A stretch of 64,000 nucleotides of DNA from Paenibacillus sp. BIC5C1 (GTDB taxonomy: Bacteria; Bacillota; Bacilli; Paenibacillales; Paenibacillaceae), in contig NZ_CP135922.1 in NCBI RefSeq assembly GCF_032399705.1, positions 1,860,001 to 1,924,000 on the forward strand, in the 5' to 3' direction. Below, piece by piece: positions 28,785 to 37,441 of the stretch (position 1 is the stretch's first letter; each line of letters starts with the position of its first letter). The notes beneath the pieces were generated by a model. It was given only the letters and a program-made list of their open reading frames with translations, searched no databases and had not been told where the DNA came from. Made by a program: the position numbers and the translations under genes.

Positions 28785-29933
28785 TTACAGTCCGGCTTGG
28801 TCTGCCGAGTAGGGACGCAGGTCCAGTAGGTCGATAATACTTTGTGCGCTCTGCATGGGGTGATACTTGGCAATCTGCGCCATGTGGCGTTTGCGTTTGC
28901 GAACAATGTCAGGGTAGTTATGAAGCAGTTTATTCATCCATTTTACAACAACGTCAAGGGAAGTAATGGCCTCCCCCAAACCTCGTGCGGTGAAATACTG
29001 AACATTTTCTTCTTCCTGACCCGGTATCGGATTATGGAACAGCATGGGGATTCCTTTTGCCAATCCCTCACTGCATGTCATTCCGCCAGGCTTGGTGATC
29101 AGGAGATCAGATACTTCCATTAATTTGTCCACTTCATTGGTGTAACCGATGATATGAATATTATCTTTTTGATACAACGGATTCTGTTCCATGCTGATAC
29201 GGCTTTTGTCATTGCGGCCAAGACAGAAAATAATCTGAACATCCTCATGCCAGCGTGTCAATAATTGGTTAACCACTTCATCACTAAGCATTCCCCAACC
29301 ACCGCCCATGACAAGCACAGTAGGCATGTTCTTCAAATTAAATTTGCCTCGGATCTCATCCCGCCCTGGATGTTCCCAAAAGTTGGGGTGGATCGGAATG
29401 CCGGTAACCCGAATTTTGTCTAAAGATACACCCCGCAGCATTAATTTGGACTTTACCTCATCTGTAGAAACAAGATACAAATCCACTTCTGGGCTAATCC
29501 ATGTCCCGTGCGCGTCATAATCGGTGATGACTGTACAAAGTGGAACCTGCACACCCAGACGTTTCAATCTGGATATGACGGCACTGGGAATAGGGTGGGT
29601 GCATACAATGACATTCGGACGAAGCTGACGGACAATACTGCGTGTATGGGTATAAAACAGTTTGTGCAACGCGAGTGTAGTCAGCCGGTTCAAGGATTTT
29701 TTATATTGGTGCTTGTATACATACCCGATGAGCTTGGGCTGGTTAATGACCGTTTTTTTGTACGCTGTAATGATGAGTGGTGCTACTCTGGGGTTCAGAA
29801 AACTCCCCAACTCAAGCACTTTGGTTTGCACATTCGGCGAAAGTTTTCGCAAACTGCTGGACAGCGCATATGCCGCTTGAGTATGACCAGCGCCAAAGCC
29901 TTCAGATAATAGTAATACTCTTTTTTTCTCCAC
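28785..29933 (-). CDS. Glycosyltransferase, UgtP/MGDG synthase-like
   Basis: A 382-residue GT28-type enzyme with an N-terminal MGDG_synth domain (L-L-S-E-G-F-G-A-G-H-T-Q-A-A) and a C-terminal nucleotide-sugar domain with I-T-K-P-G-G-M-T-C-S-E-G-L-A and N-P-I-P-G-Q-E-E-E-N. The family adds glucose or galactose from UDP-sugar to diacylglycerol, making membrane glycolipids used as lipoteichoic acid anchors. The length is that of B. subtilis UgtP, but identity to it is only at family level. GTG start after AGGTGA. A PAP2 phosphatase gene lies upstream, about 50 bases away, and could be part of the same lipid-handling unit. Confidence 0.82.
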   Translation of the reverse strand: MEKKRVLLLSEGFGAGHTQAAYALSSSLRKLSPNVQTKVLELGSFLNPRVAPLIITAYKKTVINQPKLIGYVYKHQYKKSLNRLTTLALHKLFYTHTRSIVRQLRPNVIVCTHPIPSAVISRLKRLGVQVPLCTVITDYDAHGTWISPEVDLYLVSTDEVKSKLMLRGVSLDKIRVTGIPIHPNFWEHPGRDEIRGKFNLKNMPTVLVMGGGWGMLSDEVVNQLLTRWHEDVQIIFCLGRNDKSRISMEQNPLYQKDNIHIIGYTNEVDKLMEVSDLLITKPGGMTCSEGLAKGIPMLFHNPIPGQEEENVQYFTARGLGEAITSLDVVVKWMNKLLHNYPDIVRKRKRHMAQIAKYHPMQSAQSIIDLLDLRPYSADQAGL

Positions 29934-29983
29934 GCTTGCTTCACCTGTTCCTGCTAGGTTTTCCTTAGTCTAACATATTCACA

Positions 29984-30511
29984 TTATGTCCATAAAGCAA
30001 CTGTTGCAAGTGCGACTAAAGTACCGATCGTAGCACCTGCGAGCACATCTGAGGGATAGTGTAATCCCAGGTAAATTCGTGAAAATCCGACAATTAATGC
30101 AACAGGGAGTAACAAGAGCAACAGGAACGGCTCCATCGTCATAAAAGGAACCGTAACTGAGAATACCGCAGTAGTATGCCCTGAAGGGAACGAATGGTCC
30201 GTCAGGGGATTGCGAAACGTAATCGTATCCGGTAGGGCCAAATAAGGCCGAATGCGCGGATACAGTTTTTTGGCGATTGCTACGGGAATGTGGCTAACCG
30301 CTAGAGCGATGCATGCCTGAAGTCCTGTTGTACTCCAAGGAGCGGGAGCCAGCAGCCAAATTAGTAAGGATACTGCAATAGAAGAAGTTGCTCCTCCCAG
30401 ATGGGTGAAATAATACAGCCAAAAGTTCATAAATCGATTATGAAGTCGACCATTAATCCACATAAATACATTTCGATCATACTCTTGGAACTTTACGAAT
30501 AAACGGCTCAT
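29984..30511 (-). CDS. PAP2 family phosphatase
   Basis: A 175-residue membrane phosphatase. The three acid-phosphatase motifs are seen: K-K-L-Y-P-R-I-R-P (K-x6-R-P), H-S-F-P-S-G-H (P-S-G-H), and S-R-I-Y-L-G-L-H-Y-P-S-D (S-R-x5-H-x3-D). About five hydrophobic helices. Such proteins dephosphorylate phosphatidic acid, undecaprenyl diphosphate or related lipid phosphates; BcrC/YodM-like roles are possible. ATG at 30511 is preceded by AGGAGG; the ATG at 30538 lies before this site. Confidence 0.85.
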   Translation of the reverse strand: MSRLFVKFQEYDRNVFMWINGRLHNRFMNFWLYYFTHLGGATSSIAVSLLIWLLAPAPWSTTGLQACIALAVSHIPVAIAKKLYPRIRPYLALPDTITFRNPLTDHSFPSGHTTAVFSVTVPFMTMEPFLLLLLLPVALIVGFSRIYLGLHYPSDVLAGATIGTLVALATVALWT

Positions 30512-30731
30512 ATTGGCCTCCTGCCAGTCAGGCCCCATGTTGGCGGCAGTATTTCCGGTAAATTTCTGTGTCCGGTTTCGTCCTGATTAGTATATAACCG
30601 TTTTTTCGTGAACTTGAGGTTATTTCAGGTATATGTTTATCATATTTTTAAATGTTGTCCTTTTCAAGAAGAACACATGTGAAGAAGGTAAAATTCATGT
30701 TAAAGAGTGGATATGCACCCAACTTAACTTT

Positions 30732-30761
30732 TTGACTCGGACGATCTAAAAAAGATACAAT
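30732..30761 (+). promoter_or_regulatory. Upstream promoter of GT2 gene
   Basis: TTGACT (30732-30737), 18-base spacer, TACAAT (30756-30761). It would leave a leader of about 460 bases. Confidence 0.5.
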
Positions 30762-31018
30762 GATTCAACATGGCTGAAATGTGGTTAAAAAAATGTGAGT
30801 TTAAGACTGAACTTTTTGAGGTCTGTTTACGTTATTTGATATAGAGCCTCTGTCGATATGTATCAGCCTGATGAAAAAAGCAGGGACTTTAGAAATAAAA
30901 ATCAAGTAAACGGCTGAAAATAAGATATAACAGGCATGAATGCGAGGTTGGAGTATCACGAGGTGCCTATTCAGCGTTTAAAGTTCACATTTCTGCTTCA
31001 GGAAGTGGAATTGCGGTT

Positions 31019-31047
31019 TTGACAAATGGCTGAAAAGAATACAAAAT
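31019..31047 (+). promoter_or_regulatory. Second promoter of GT2 gene
   Basis: TTGACA (31019-31024), 17-base spacer, CAAAAT (31042-31047), 178 bases before the ATG. Consensus -35, weak -10. Confidence 0.45.
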
Positions 31048-31224
31048 CGATAAAGCAGCCAACTGGCATCAACCATGCTTGAAACATTGTCTGAAATATT
31101 TGCGTAGTAAACAAAAGAACAGGGTCATATTCTGCGCATCACAAAAAAATAAAAAGTGCAGAATCCAGGAAGAGAAACGACTTAAAGTAATCTGGTTTTG
31201 AAAAAAAGGGGGTAACAGAGAACG

Positions 31225-32463
31225 ATGTTGGACGCTATATTCGTCACGATGCAGGTCATTCTGGCACTGCTAGCCGTGTACCAATTCACGTTTTCGCTGT
31301 TCGGTCTGATTAAGAAAAAGAAAAAGAAACACTATCCGGCGACAAAGTCTTTCGCTGTACTCGTCGCAGCGCACAATGAGGAACAAGTTATTGGTGCTTT
31401 GATGGAGAACTTGAAACAGCTGGATTACCCGGAAGATCTGTATGATGTGTTTGTCATTTGTGACAACTGTACGGATGGAACGGCTCAAATTGTAAGACAG
31501 CATGGATTGAATGCTTGTGTACGTACAAATGCTGATCTCAGAGGTAAAGGGTATGCCATCGAATGGATGCTTAAATACCTGTGGAAATTGCCACGCCAGT
31601 ATGACGCAGTTGTCATGTTTGACGCGGATAACTTGGTTGACCGTAACTTCTTGCTCGAGATGAATGATGATTTGTGCAATGGTTCGCGTGTAATTCAAGG
31701 ATACATCGATACGAAAAATCCTGAGGATTCCTGGATCACTGCAGCTTATGGCGTATCTTACTGGTACATCAACCGTCTGTGGCAGTTGTCTCGTCATAAT
31801 TTGAATATGGCGAATTTCCTGGGAGGTACTGGAATGTGCTTCGAGACCAACCTGCTGAAGGAAATTGGTTGGGGCGCTACAAGTCTTGTTGAGGATTTGG
31901 AGTTTACGATGCGCAGTGTTCAGCGTAATGTATATCCTGTCTTTAACTATGATGCCAAAGTGTTTGATGAAAAGCCGTTAACCTTTAAAGCTTCAGCAAG
32001 ACAACGTCTTCGCTGGATGCAAGGTCACTTTACAGTTGCACGTAGATATTTCTTCCCGCTGCTGTGGCAGAGTATCAAGGAAAGAAGCTTGGTGAAATTT
32101 GACCTTGCTGTGTATGGAGCAAACGTGTACGTTGTTTTGCTTACGTTCCTGATGACTGCTGTCCTGTGGGTGGATACTGCGATATTCAGTGGTCCACATA
32201 TCGCAAACATATACGGGTACTTCCCGCTTTGGGTAGGATTCGTAGCGATTGGTCTGAATGTCCTGACATTCTTGTTGTCGATGGCGCTAGAAAAGGTTAC
32301 TTTTGCCAAAGTGTATCTGTACCTAATCTTGTTCCCGATTTACCTTCTTTCATGGTATCCAATTACGTTCTACGCGTTCTTTACGCAGAACAACAAACAA
32401 TGGAGCCATACCCAGCATACACGTGTTGTACGTTTGGATGAGGTGCAGAGTAAGCAGGGATAA
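31225..32463 (+). CDS. Membrane-bound family 2 glycosyltransferase
   Basis: A 412-residue processive-type GT2 of the poly-GlcNAc synthase/BcsA-like shape. An N-terminal helix and a K-K-K-K-K-K patch precede the catalytic domain: C-D-N-C-T-D-G-T (first Asp), F-D-A-D-N (D-x-D metal motif), G-G-T-G-M, L-V-E-D-L-E-F (catalytic base), and R-Q-R-L-R-W-M-Q-G-H, equal to the Q/R-x-x-R-W acceptor motif. The C-terminal 130 residues hold about four helices. Donor and acceptor sugars are unknown. GGGGG is about 12 bases before the ATG, somewhat far. It stands alone downstream of a long leader and ends before the infC promoter. Confidence 0.85.
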   Translation: MLDAIFVTMQVILALLAVYQFTFSLFGLIKKKKKKHYPATKSFAVLVAAHNEEQVIGALMENLKQLDYPEDLYDVFVICDNCTDGTAQIVRQHGLNACVRTNADLRGKGYAIEWMLKYLWKLPRQYDAVVMFDADNLVDRNFLLEMNDDLCNGSRVIQGYIDTKNPEDSWITAAYGVSYWYINRLWQLSRHNLNMANFLGGTGMCFETNLLKEIGWGATSLVEDLEFTMRSVQRNVYPVFNYDAKVFDEKPLTFKASARQRLRWMQGHFTVARRYFFPLLWQSIKERSLVKFDLAVYGANVYVVLLTFLMTAVLWVDTAIFSGPHIANIYGYFPLWVGFVAIGLNVLTFLLSMALEKVTFAKVYLYLILFPIYLLSWYPITFYAFFTQNNKQWSHTQHTRVVRLDEVQSKQG

Positions 32464-32514
32464 TGAATGATTGACTTGGATAAAAGCATTTTTGAAAAAA
32501 ACATTGTAGAAACG

Positions 32515-32543
32515 TTGACAATGATTTTGCAGGATGTTATAGT
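32515..32543 (+). promoter_or_regulatory. infC operon promoter
   Basis: Consensus TTGACA (32515-32520), 17-base spacer, TATAGT (32538-32543). Confidence 0.75.
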
Positions 32544-32549
32544 ATTCAA

Positions 32550-32714
32550 GTGCGTTAAATGAATAGCTATGGAATCACAAGTAGAAGTCCGACTTCTCAC
32601 CTGATCAACAAACATGTTGGCTGGTCAACGATCCCAATAATTTATGAAGTGTTTACTCATGAAGAATTGTGTTGATTACAGGGATGTCGGTAGCTTAACC
32701 GGCATCCCTTTTAT
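32550..32714 (+). ncRNA. L20-type leader of infC-rpmI-rplT
   Basis: The leader contains A-G-A-A-G-T-C-C-G-A-C-T-T-C-T-C-A-C-C-T near 32583-32602, characteristic of the Firmicute L20 leader, and ends in a terminator (GGGATGTCGG / CCGGCATCCC + TTTT at 32681-32714). In Bacillus, binding of L20 to this leader causes termination when free L20 is in excess. The promoter, the terminator and the genes after it all agree; the exact RNA fold was not computed. Confidence 0.75.
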
Positions 32715-32758
32715 TTTTGTGTAACAGGATATTCAAAATGACCTGGAGGTGGACGGTT

Positions 32759-33268
32759 ATTAGTAAAGATCACATGATTAATGATGAGATTCGGGCGAAG
32801 GAAGTACGCCTTGTCGGAGCTGAAGGAGAACAAATTGGGATCACGCCGATTCGGGAAGCACTGCAAATGGCGATTGACCTGAACTTGGACCTGGTCAATG
32901 TGGCACCACAGGCTAAACCGCCGGTATGCCGCATCATGGACTATGGCAAATTCCGCTATGAGCAACAAAAGAAAGACAAAGAAGCCCGTAAGAACCAGAA
33001 AATTGTTGACATTAAAGAAGTATGGTTCCGTTCCAATATTGAGGAGCATGATTATCAAACGAAGCTTCGTAATGTAGTTAAGTTCTTGAAAGAAGGCGAC
33101 AAGGTAAAATGTTCCGTTCGTTACCGCGGACGTGAAATTGCGCATGCCGCCATTGGTCAACGGATTTTGGAACGCGTTAAGGTGGAAGTTGCAGAACTCT
33201 GCACCATCGAACGTCAGCCAAAATTGGAAGGCCGCAGTATGATCATGATTCTGGCTCCTAAAGCCTGA
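32759..33268 (+). CDS. infC: Translation initiation factor IF-3
   Basis: A 169-residue IF-3. The N-terminal domain shows D-E-I-R-A-K-E-V-R-L-V and P-P-V-C-R-I-M-D-Y-G-K-F, the C-terminal domain E-V-W-F-R-S-N-I-E-E-H-D-Y and G-R-S-M-I-M-I-L-A-P-K. The start is the unusual ATT at 32759 (ATT-AGT-AAA-GAT), because GGAGG (32745-32749) sits 9 bases before it, while ATG at 32774 is too far. Rare AUU starts in infC are known to allow autogenous control by IF-3 discrimination. The first in-frame ATG, at 32717, lies upstream within the leader and lacks a site. First gene of the L20-controlled operon. Confidence 0.93.
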   Translation: MSKDHMINDEIRAKEVRLVGAEGEQIGITPIREALQMAIDLNLDLVNVAPQAKPPVCRIMDYGKFRYEQQKKDKEARKNQKIVDIKEVWFRSNIEEHDYQTKLRNVVKFLKEGDKVKCSVRYRGREIAHAAIGQRILERVKVEVAELCTIERQPKLEGRSMIMILAPKA

Positions 33269-33292
33269 TAACATTGGAGGAGGAAACACAAA

Positions 33293-33496
33293 ATGCCTAA
33301 AATGAAAACACACAGCAGTTTGAAAGGACGCTTCAAAATTACCGGTTCCGGTAAAGTCCTGCGTTACAAAGCTCACAAAAACCACTTGCTTTCCCACAAA
33401 TCCAAACGTGCTAAGCGCGTTCTGAACGGTAACCCAGTTATGGCTGCCGGGGATGTTAGACGTTTGAAACAAGGTTTGGCTAACTTGAAAGGCTAA
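33293..33496 (+). CDS. rpmI: 50S ribosomal protein L35
   Basis: A 67-residue, very basic protein with the conserved start MPKMKTHSSLKGRFKITGSG and H-K-N-H-L-L-S-H-K-S-K-R. It is a late-assembly component of the large subunit. GGAGG precedes the ATG. Middle gene of infC-rpmI-rplT. Confidence 0.97.
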   Translation: MPKMKTHSSLKGRFKITGSGKVLRYKAHKNHLLSHKSKRAKRVLNGNPVMAAGDVRRLKQGLANLKG

Positions 33497-33584
33497 TTCT
33501 AATTAGTACATTCCGTATGGGGGATCGGCTACGGCCGTACACATACCACGGATACATTTATATTTATTTGGGAGGTTCTTTAAT

Positions 33585-33944
33585 ATGGCAAGAGTAAAAG
33601 GCGGTTTTGTAGTACGTCGTCGTCATAAAAAGGTTTTGAAACTGGCAAGAGGTTATTTCGGTTCCAAACACCGTATTTTTAAAACAGCTAACGAGCAAGT
33701 AATGAAATCCCTGGTTTACGCATACCGTGACCGTCGCAACACAAAACGTAACTTCCGCAGACTGTGGATCGTTCGTATCAATGCTGCAGCACGTATGAAT
33801 GGTTTGTCTTACAACAAACTGATCCATGGATTGAAACTTGCTGGAGTAGACATGAACCGCAAAATGTTGGCTGATCTGGCCGTTAACGACATCAATGCGT
33901 TCAACTCTTTGGCTACTGTAGCTAAAGGTAAAATCAACGCTTAA
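33585..33944 (+). CDS. rplT: 50S ribosomal protein L20
   Basis: A 119-residue basic protein, [20 protein letters not shown] at the start, with [18 protein letters not shown] in the middle. L20 is required early in 50S assembly and represses its own operon through the upstream leader. GGGAGG precedes the ATG. Last gene of the operon; a strong terminator follows. Confidence 0.97.
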   Translation: MARVKGGFVVRRRHKKVLKLARGYFGSKHRIFKTANEQVMKSLVYAYRDRRNTKRNFRRLWIVRINAAARMNGLSYNKLIHGLKLAGVDMNRKMLADLAVNDINAFNSLATVAKGKINA

Positions 33945-33957
33945 AATTGTTTATGCA

Positions 33958-33986
33958 AGCCGCCGTACCTATGGCGGCTTTTTTTA
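33958..33986 (+). terminator. Rho-independent terminator
   Basis: AAGCCGCCGTA pairs with TATGGCGGCTT, then TTTTTT. Confidence 0.9.
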
Positions 33987-34521
33987 CGGCTTAAAGAGTG
34001 TTCTACTCCAAAGAGTCAGGTTGTGCGAGGCGAATATGCTGCAGCCTATAGGGACACAATGAAAGCATGTAACGGGTGAATAACAGGCTGTGATAATACA
34101 TAAAATACGAACGTTGAAATAATGCAAATGAAAACAGATGAATTCCACATCTTTCTAGGAAGTGTGATATGTTTTTGTTATATAACATCACATCGTTGTA
34201 ACGTTAGCGTGTTAAATCGTTAAATTATTAAGCGCTTTCAATAAAAAAAGAGCAAAAATAAGTGAGATTTGGTGATGAAACATCTGGATTTTACCACGGG
34301 TTGAATGTATAATCACCTCTAGTAGGCTAGTCCTAAAATTTCTCTTCAAGTCATAATGTTCGGTTTTTCGACAGGTGACACAATCATTAAGGGTAAGAAT
34401 GCGCTTATAATGTCGAATAAACCATACATTCTGCATAAAAGCCATATTATCGATCTGTTGATCCGATCCATTTTGGCCTGGACAGGAATTAGGTATATAT
34501 CATTAAGGGGGAACAAGAGAA
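33987..34521 (+). other. Gene-free region upstream of nupN, with cre-like site
   Basis: About 530 bases without a gene. ATTAAGCGCTTTCA at 34227-34240 has an intact core of the CcpA cre site and differs from TGWAAGCGCTTWCA at the first two bases. TATAAT at 34312 and elsewhere occurs without a well-spaced -35. No purine riboswitch core is seen. The region is AT-rich and probably carries the nup promoter. Confidence 0.4.
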
Positions 34522-35562
34522 ATGAAGAAGATGCTCAGCTTGTCTTTGGTCATGTTGCTGGCAGTATCGGTTATGCTCGCAGGTTGCGGTAGCAAACCGA
34601 AAGAGGAAACAAATGCCGGAGGAACTACAGGTGGCGAAAACACTGAAGCTAAATCCGATTTGAAAATCGGTATGGTTACTGACGTAGGTGGAGTTAACGA
34701 CAAATCGTTTAACCAATCCGCTTGGGAAGCTCTGCAAGCAACTGAAACTGAAACAGGTGTAGCTGTTAAATACCTGCAAAGTAAATCCGATGAAGAGTAC
34801 ATTCCAAACCTGAACGAGTTCGTTAAAGGTGGATATGATCTGACTTGGGGTATCGGCTTCCAATTGGCTGATGCGATCAAGACTGTAGCTGAACAAAATC
34901 CTGATTCCAAACTCGCGATCATCGACAGTGTTGTTGATGCTCCTAACGTTAAATCGGTAACATTTGCTGAAGAAGAAGGTTCTTACTTGGTAGGTGTTGT
35001 AGCTGGTCTGACAACTAAATCAAACAAAATTGGTTTTGTTGGCGGTATGGAAAGCCCACTGATCAAAAAGTTTGAAGTAGGTTTCAGAGAAGGCGTTAAA
35101 GCTGTTAATCCTAATGCTGAGTTCATCTCCAACTACACAGGTGCATTTGATAAGCCTGACCTTGGTAAAGCAGCAGCAGCTACACTTTACAACAAAGGCG
35201 TAGATATCATTTTCCACGCTTCCGGTGCTACTGGTAATGGTGTGTTCAACGAAGCAATCGCTCGTAAGAAACAAGGTCAAGACGTTTGGGTTATCGGTGT
35301 AGATAAAGACCAATCCCTGGAGTTTGGTGATGATGTAACACTGACTTCCATGATCAAAAAAGTAGACGAAGCTGTTAAGCGCGTAAACCAAGAAATCATC
35401 GATGGTACATTCAAAGGCGGAGCTGAGAACCTGACTTTGAAAGAAAACGGTGTAGGTGTCGCTGATACTTCTACGAAAAATGTTTCTGCTGATATCCTTG
35501 CAAAAGTGGACGAATACAAAGAAAAAATCATCAACGGCGAAATCAAAGTTCCTACAGAGTAA
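34522..35562 (+). CDS. nupN: BMP-family nucleoside-binding lipoprotein
   Basis: A 346-residue solute-binding lipoprotein of the BmpA/PnrA family. Signal peptide ends in M-L-A-G-C (lipobox), followed by a Gly/Thr/Glu linker. The core shows I-G-M-V-T-D-V-G-G-V-N-D-K-S-F-N-Q-S-A-W at about residues 49-68, the nucleoside-pocket motif of BMP proteins, and V-I-G-V-D-K-D-Q. In B. subtilis NupN delivers guanosine and other nucleosides to NupOPQ. AAGGGGG is close before the ATG. It is separated from nupO by a hairpin, so lipoprotein is likely made in excess over the membrane parts. Confidence 0.9.
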   Translation: MKKMLSLSLVMLLAVSVMLAGCGSKPKEETNAGGTTGGENTEAKSDLKIGMVTDVGGVNDKSFNQSAWEALQATETETGVAVKYLQSKSDEEYIPNLNEFVKGGYDLTWGIGFQLADAIKTVAEQNPDSKLAIIDSVVDAPNVKSVTFAEEEGSYLVGVVAGLTTKSNKIGFVGGMESPLIKKFEVGFREGVKAVNPNAEFISNYTGAFDKPDLGKAAAATLYNKGVDIIFHASGATGNGVFNEAIARKKQGQDVWVIGVDKDQSLEFGDDVTLTSMIKKVDEAVKRVNQEIIDGTFKGGAENLTLKENGVGVADTSTKNVSADILAKVDEYKEKIINGEIKVPTE

Positions 35563-35584
35563 TCTGATTCTGCTGTAAAATGAA

Positions 35585-35620
35585 TAATCATCGAGGCCGG
35601 TCTTGACCGGCCTTATGATT
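35585..35620 (+). terminator. Intercistronic hairpin after nupN
   Basis: AATCAT..AGGCCGGTC-tt-GACCGGCCT.ATGATT is a long, nearly perfect stem without a T-run. It may stabilise the nupN message 3' end or give partial termination, as is common between a binding-protein gene and its permease genes. Confidence 0.55.
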
Positions 35621-35725
35621 GTCAGAGCAGGAAAATTTGCTCAGGTCATCATAACAATTGTACAAGCTTTGCATTATGTGCTTGGGCATTAGCCCATGGT
35701 AAAAGCGAGAAGACTTCGTATCAAC

Positions 35726-35860
35726 GCTCCGGTAGGAGCTTTTCTTAAGATTATGGAATGCAGAAGTTTCGGTGAAACTGAAGGATTCGATGATCCTAAG
35801 AAAAAGTACCGCTAAAATGCGGTCATCTTCCTTGAATAAACGTCGATAGACGTTTTTCTT
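35726..35860. repeat. Palindromic intergenic element in nup cluster
   Basis: Four hairpins lie in tandem: GCTCC-ggta-GGAGC (35726-35739); a long imperfect palindrome from CTTTTCTTAAGATTAT (35739) to ATCCTAAGAAAAAG (35806) with central AGTTTCGGTGAAACT; ACCGC/GCGGT (35808-35823); and AAACGTC-gata-GACGTTT (35838-35855). It does not encode a protein. Possible interspersed repeat (REP/MITE-like) or regulatory RNA; see findings. Confidence 0.5.
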
Positions 35861-35902
35861 ACGTTTGCGGAACCACACTATATCAGGTATAAGGGTGATT
35901 AC

Positions 35903-37441
35903 ATGGGTGCAGCAACCCCCGTCGTTGAGTTGAAACAAATCACGAAGCGTTTCCCAGGCATTGTTGCCAACGACGCCATCAGCCTTCAGCTTCGTAAAGG
36001 CGAGATCCATGCTCTACTGGGCGAAAACGGCGCTGGTAAATCAACGTTGATGAATATTGTCTTTGGTCTCTATCAGCCGGATGAAGGTTCCATTGAAGTG
36101 AATGGCAAGCCTGTCATCATCGACAGCCCTAACAAAGCAATCGATCTTGGCATCGGCATGGTGCATCAGCACTTTAAGCTAGTACAGCCGTTCACGGTAA
36201 CAGAGAACATTATTTTGGGATCTGAACCAAGGAAAGGTCTCAACATTAATTATAAAAAAGCTGCTGCTGAAGTGCAGCGTCTGTCTGAACAGTATGGACT
36301 CAAAGTAAATCCGCATGCCAAAATTCATGACATTTCCGTCGGAATGCAGCAACGTGTTGAAATTGTAAAAACGTTGTATCGTGGTGCAGACATTCTTATT
36401 TTTGACGAGCCTACTGCTGTATTAACACCTCAGGAAATCAAAGAACTGATGGTAATCATGAAAAAATTGGTGGCCGAAGGCAAGTCCATTATTCTGATTA
36501 CACACAAACTGAAAGAAATCATGGAAATCTCCGATACGGTGACGATTATTCGTCGTGGTAAAGTGATTGATTCAGTTATAACATCAGAAACGAATCCGAA
36601 TGAGTTGGCAGAAAAAATGGTTGGTCGCAATGTCACGTTTAAAGTGGACAAAAAGCCAGCTACTCCAGGAAACAATGTGCTTGAAGTTAGCAAATTGACC
36701 GCCAAAAATAAAGAAGGTATCTCGGTTCTGAACGAACTCAACCTGAATGTACGTGCAGGAGAGATTGTAGGAATCGCAGGTGTTGATGGTAATGGACAGA
36801 GCGAACTGATTGAGGCTCTTACCGGACTGCGTAAAGTGGATAGCGGTTCGATTCGCCTCGAGGGTAAAGAACTGTCTAATCATTCTCCGCGCCATATTTC
36901 GGAGTCAGGTGTAGCGCATATTCCGGAAGACAGGCACAAACATGGACTTGTCCTAGATTTTTCTGTGAGTGAAAATATCGTCCTGGAATCATATTATAAA
37001 GCTCCTTATACACGTAAAGGGTTCCTTAACTTCGATGCGATCAAGAAGCAAGCGAAGCGTCTTGTCGAGGCATTTGATGTGCGTACACCAAGCATTGAAA
37101 CGAAGGCCCGCTCCTTATCGGGAGGGAACCAACAAAAGGCCATTATCGCACGTGAAGTTGATAAGAACCCTGAGTTGCTTATTGCTGCGCAGCCAACTCG
37201 TGGTCTGGATGTAGGTGCTATTGAGTTTGTTCAAAAACAATTGATTGCACAACGTGATCAGGGCAAAGCGGTATTGCTGATCTCATTCGAGCTGGATGAA
37301 ATTATCAACGTATCCGACCGAATTGCTGTCATCTATGAAGGACAGATCGTGGGCGAGGTGCTGCCGGAAGAAACCAATGACAGGGAGCTCGGCTTGATGA
37401 TGGCGGGCAGCACCCAAAAGAGAGGTACTGTGCATGAATAA
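35903..37441 (+). CDS. nupO: Nucleoside ABC importer ATP-binding protein
   Basis: A 512-residue double-cassette ATPase of the RbsA/NupO kind. Domain 1 has Walker A G-E-N-G-A-G-K-S near residue 40, signature I-S-V-G-M-Q-Q-R-V-E, and Walker B I-L-I-F-D-E-P-T. Domain 2 has a degenerate Walker A (G-V-D-G-N-G-Q-S, no Lys), signature L-S-G-G-N-Q-Q-K, and Walker B with Ala-Ala-Gln-Pro in place of Asp-Glu-Pro. This asymmetry is typical of the family. AAGGGTGA precedes the ATG. The gene overlaps nupP by 8 bases. Confidence 0.93.
   Translation: MGAATPVVELKQITKRFPGIVANDAISLQLRKGEIHALLGENGAGKSTLMNIVFGLYQPDEGSIEVNGKPVIIDSPNKAIDLGIGMVHQHFKLVQPFTVTENIILGSEPRKGLNINYKKAAAEVQRLSEQYGLKVNPHAKIHDISVGMQQRVEIVKTLYRGADILIFDEPTAVLTPQEIKELMVIMKKLVAEGKSIILITHKLKEIMEISDTVTIIRRGKVIDSVITSETNPNELAEKMVGRNVTFKVDKKPATPGNNVLEVSKLTAKNKEGISVLNELNLNVRAGEIVGIAGVDGNGQSELIEALTGLRKVDSGSIRLEGKELSNHSPRHISESGVAHIPEDRHKHGLVLDFSVSENIVLESYYKAPYTRKGFLNFDAIKKQAKRLVEAFDVRTPSIETKARSLSGGNQQKAIIAREVDKNPELLIAAQPTRGLDVGAIEFVQKQLIAQRDQGKAVLLISFELDEIINVSDRIAVIYEGQIVGEVLPEETNDRELGLMMAGSTQKRGTVHE

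Larger units (their letters stand above)
30512..31224 (+). other. Long gene-free leader of GT2 gene
   Basis: About 700 bases without a gene. Two SigA-type promoters point toward the glycosyltransferase (listed separately). Three copies of [TC]GGCTGAAA lie at 30771, 30911 and 31027. No known riboswitch pattern is recognised, and no other ORF has a ribosome binding site. Confidence 0.4.

Noticed and set aside
32711..33472. Minus-strand 253-codon ORF over infC-rpmI
   Set aside because: Antisense of two universally conserved genes; the sequence is a low-complexity reverse translation.
34300..34521. Possible purine riboswitch ahead of nupN
   Set aside because: The conserved core (TCTAC and the loop-loop bases) is not found; the region shows only TATAAT-like and AT-rich sequence.
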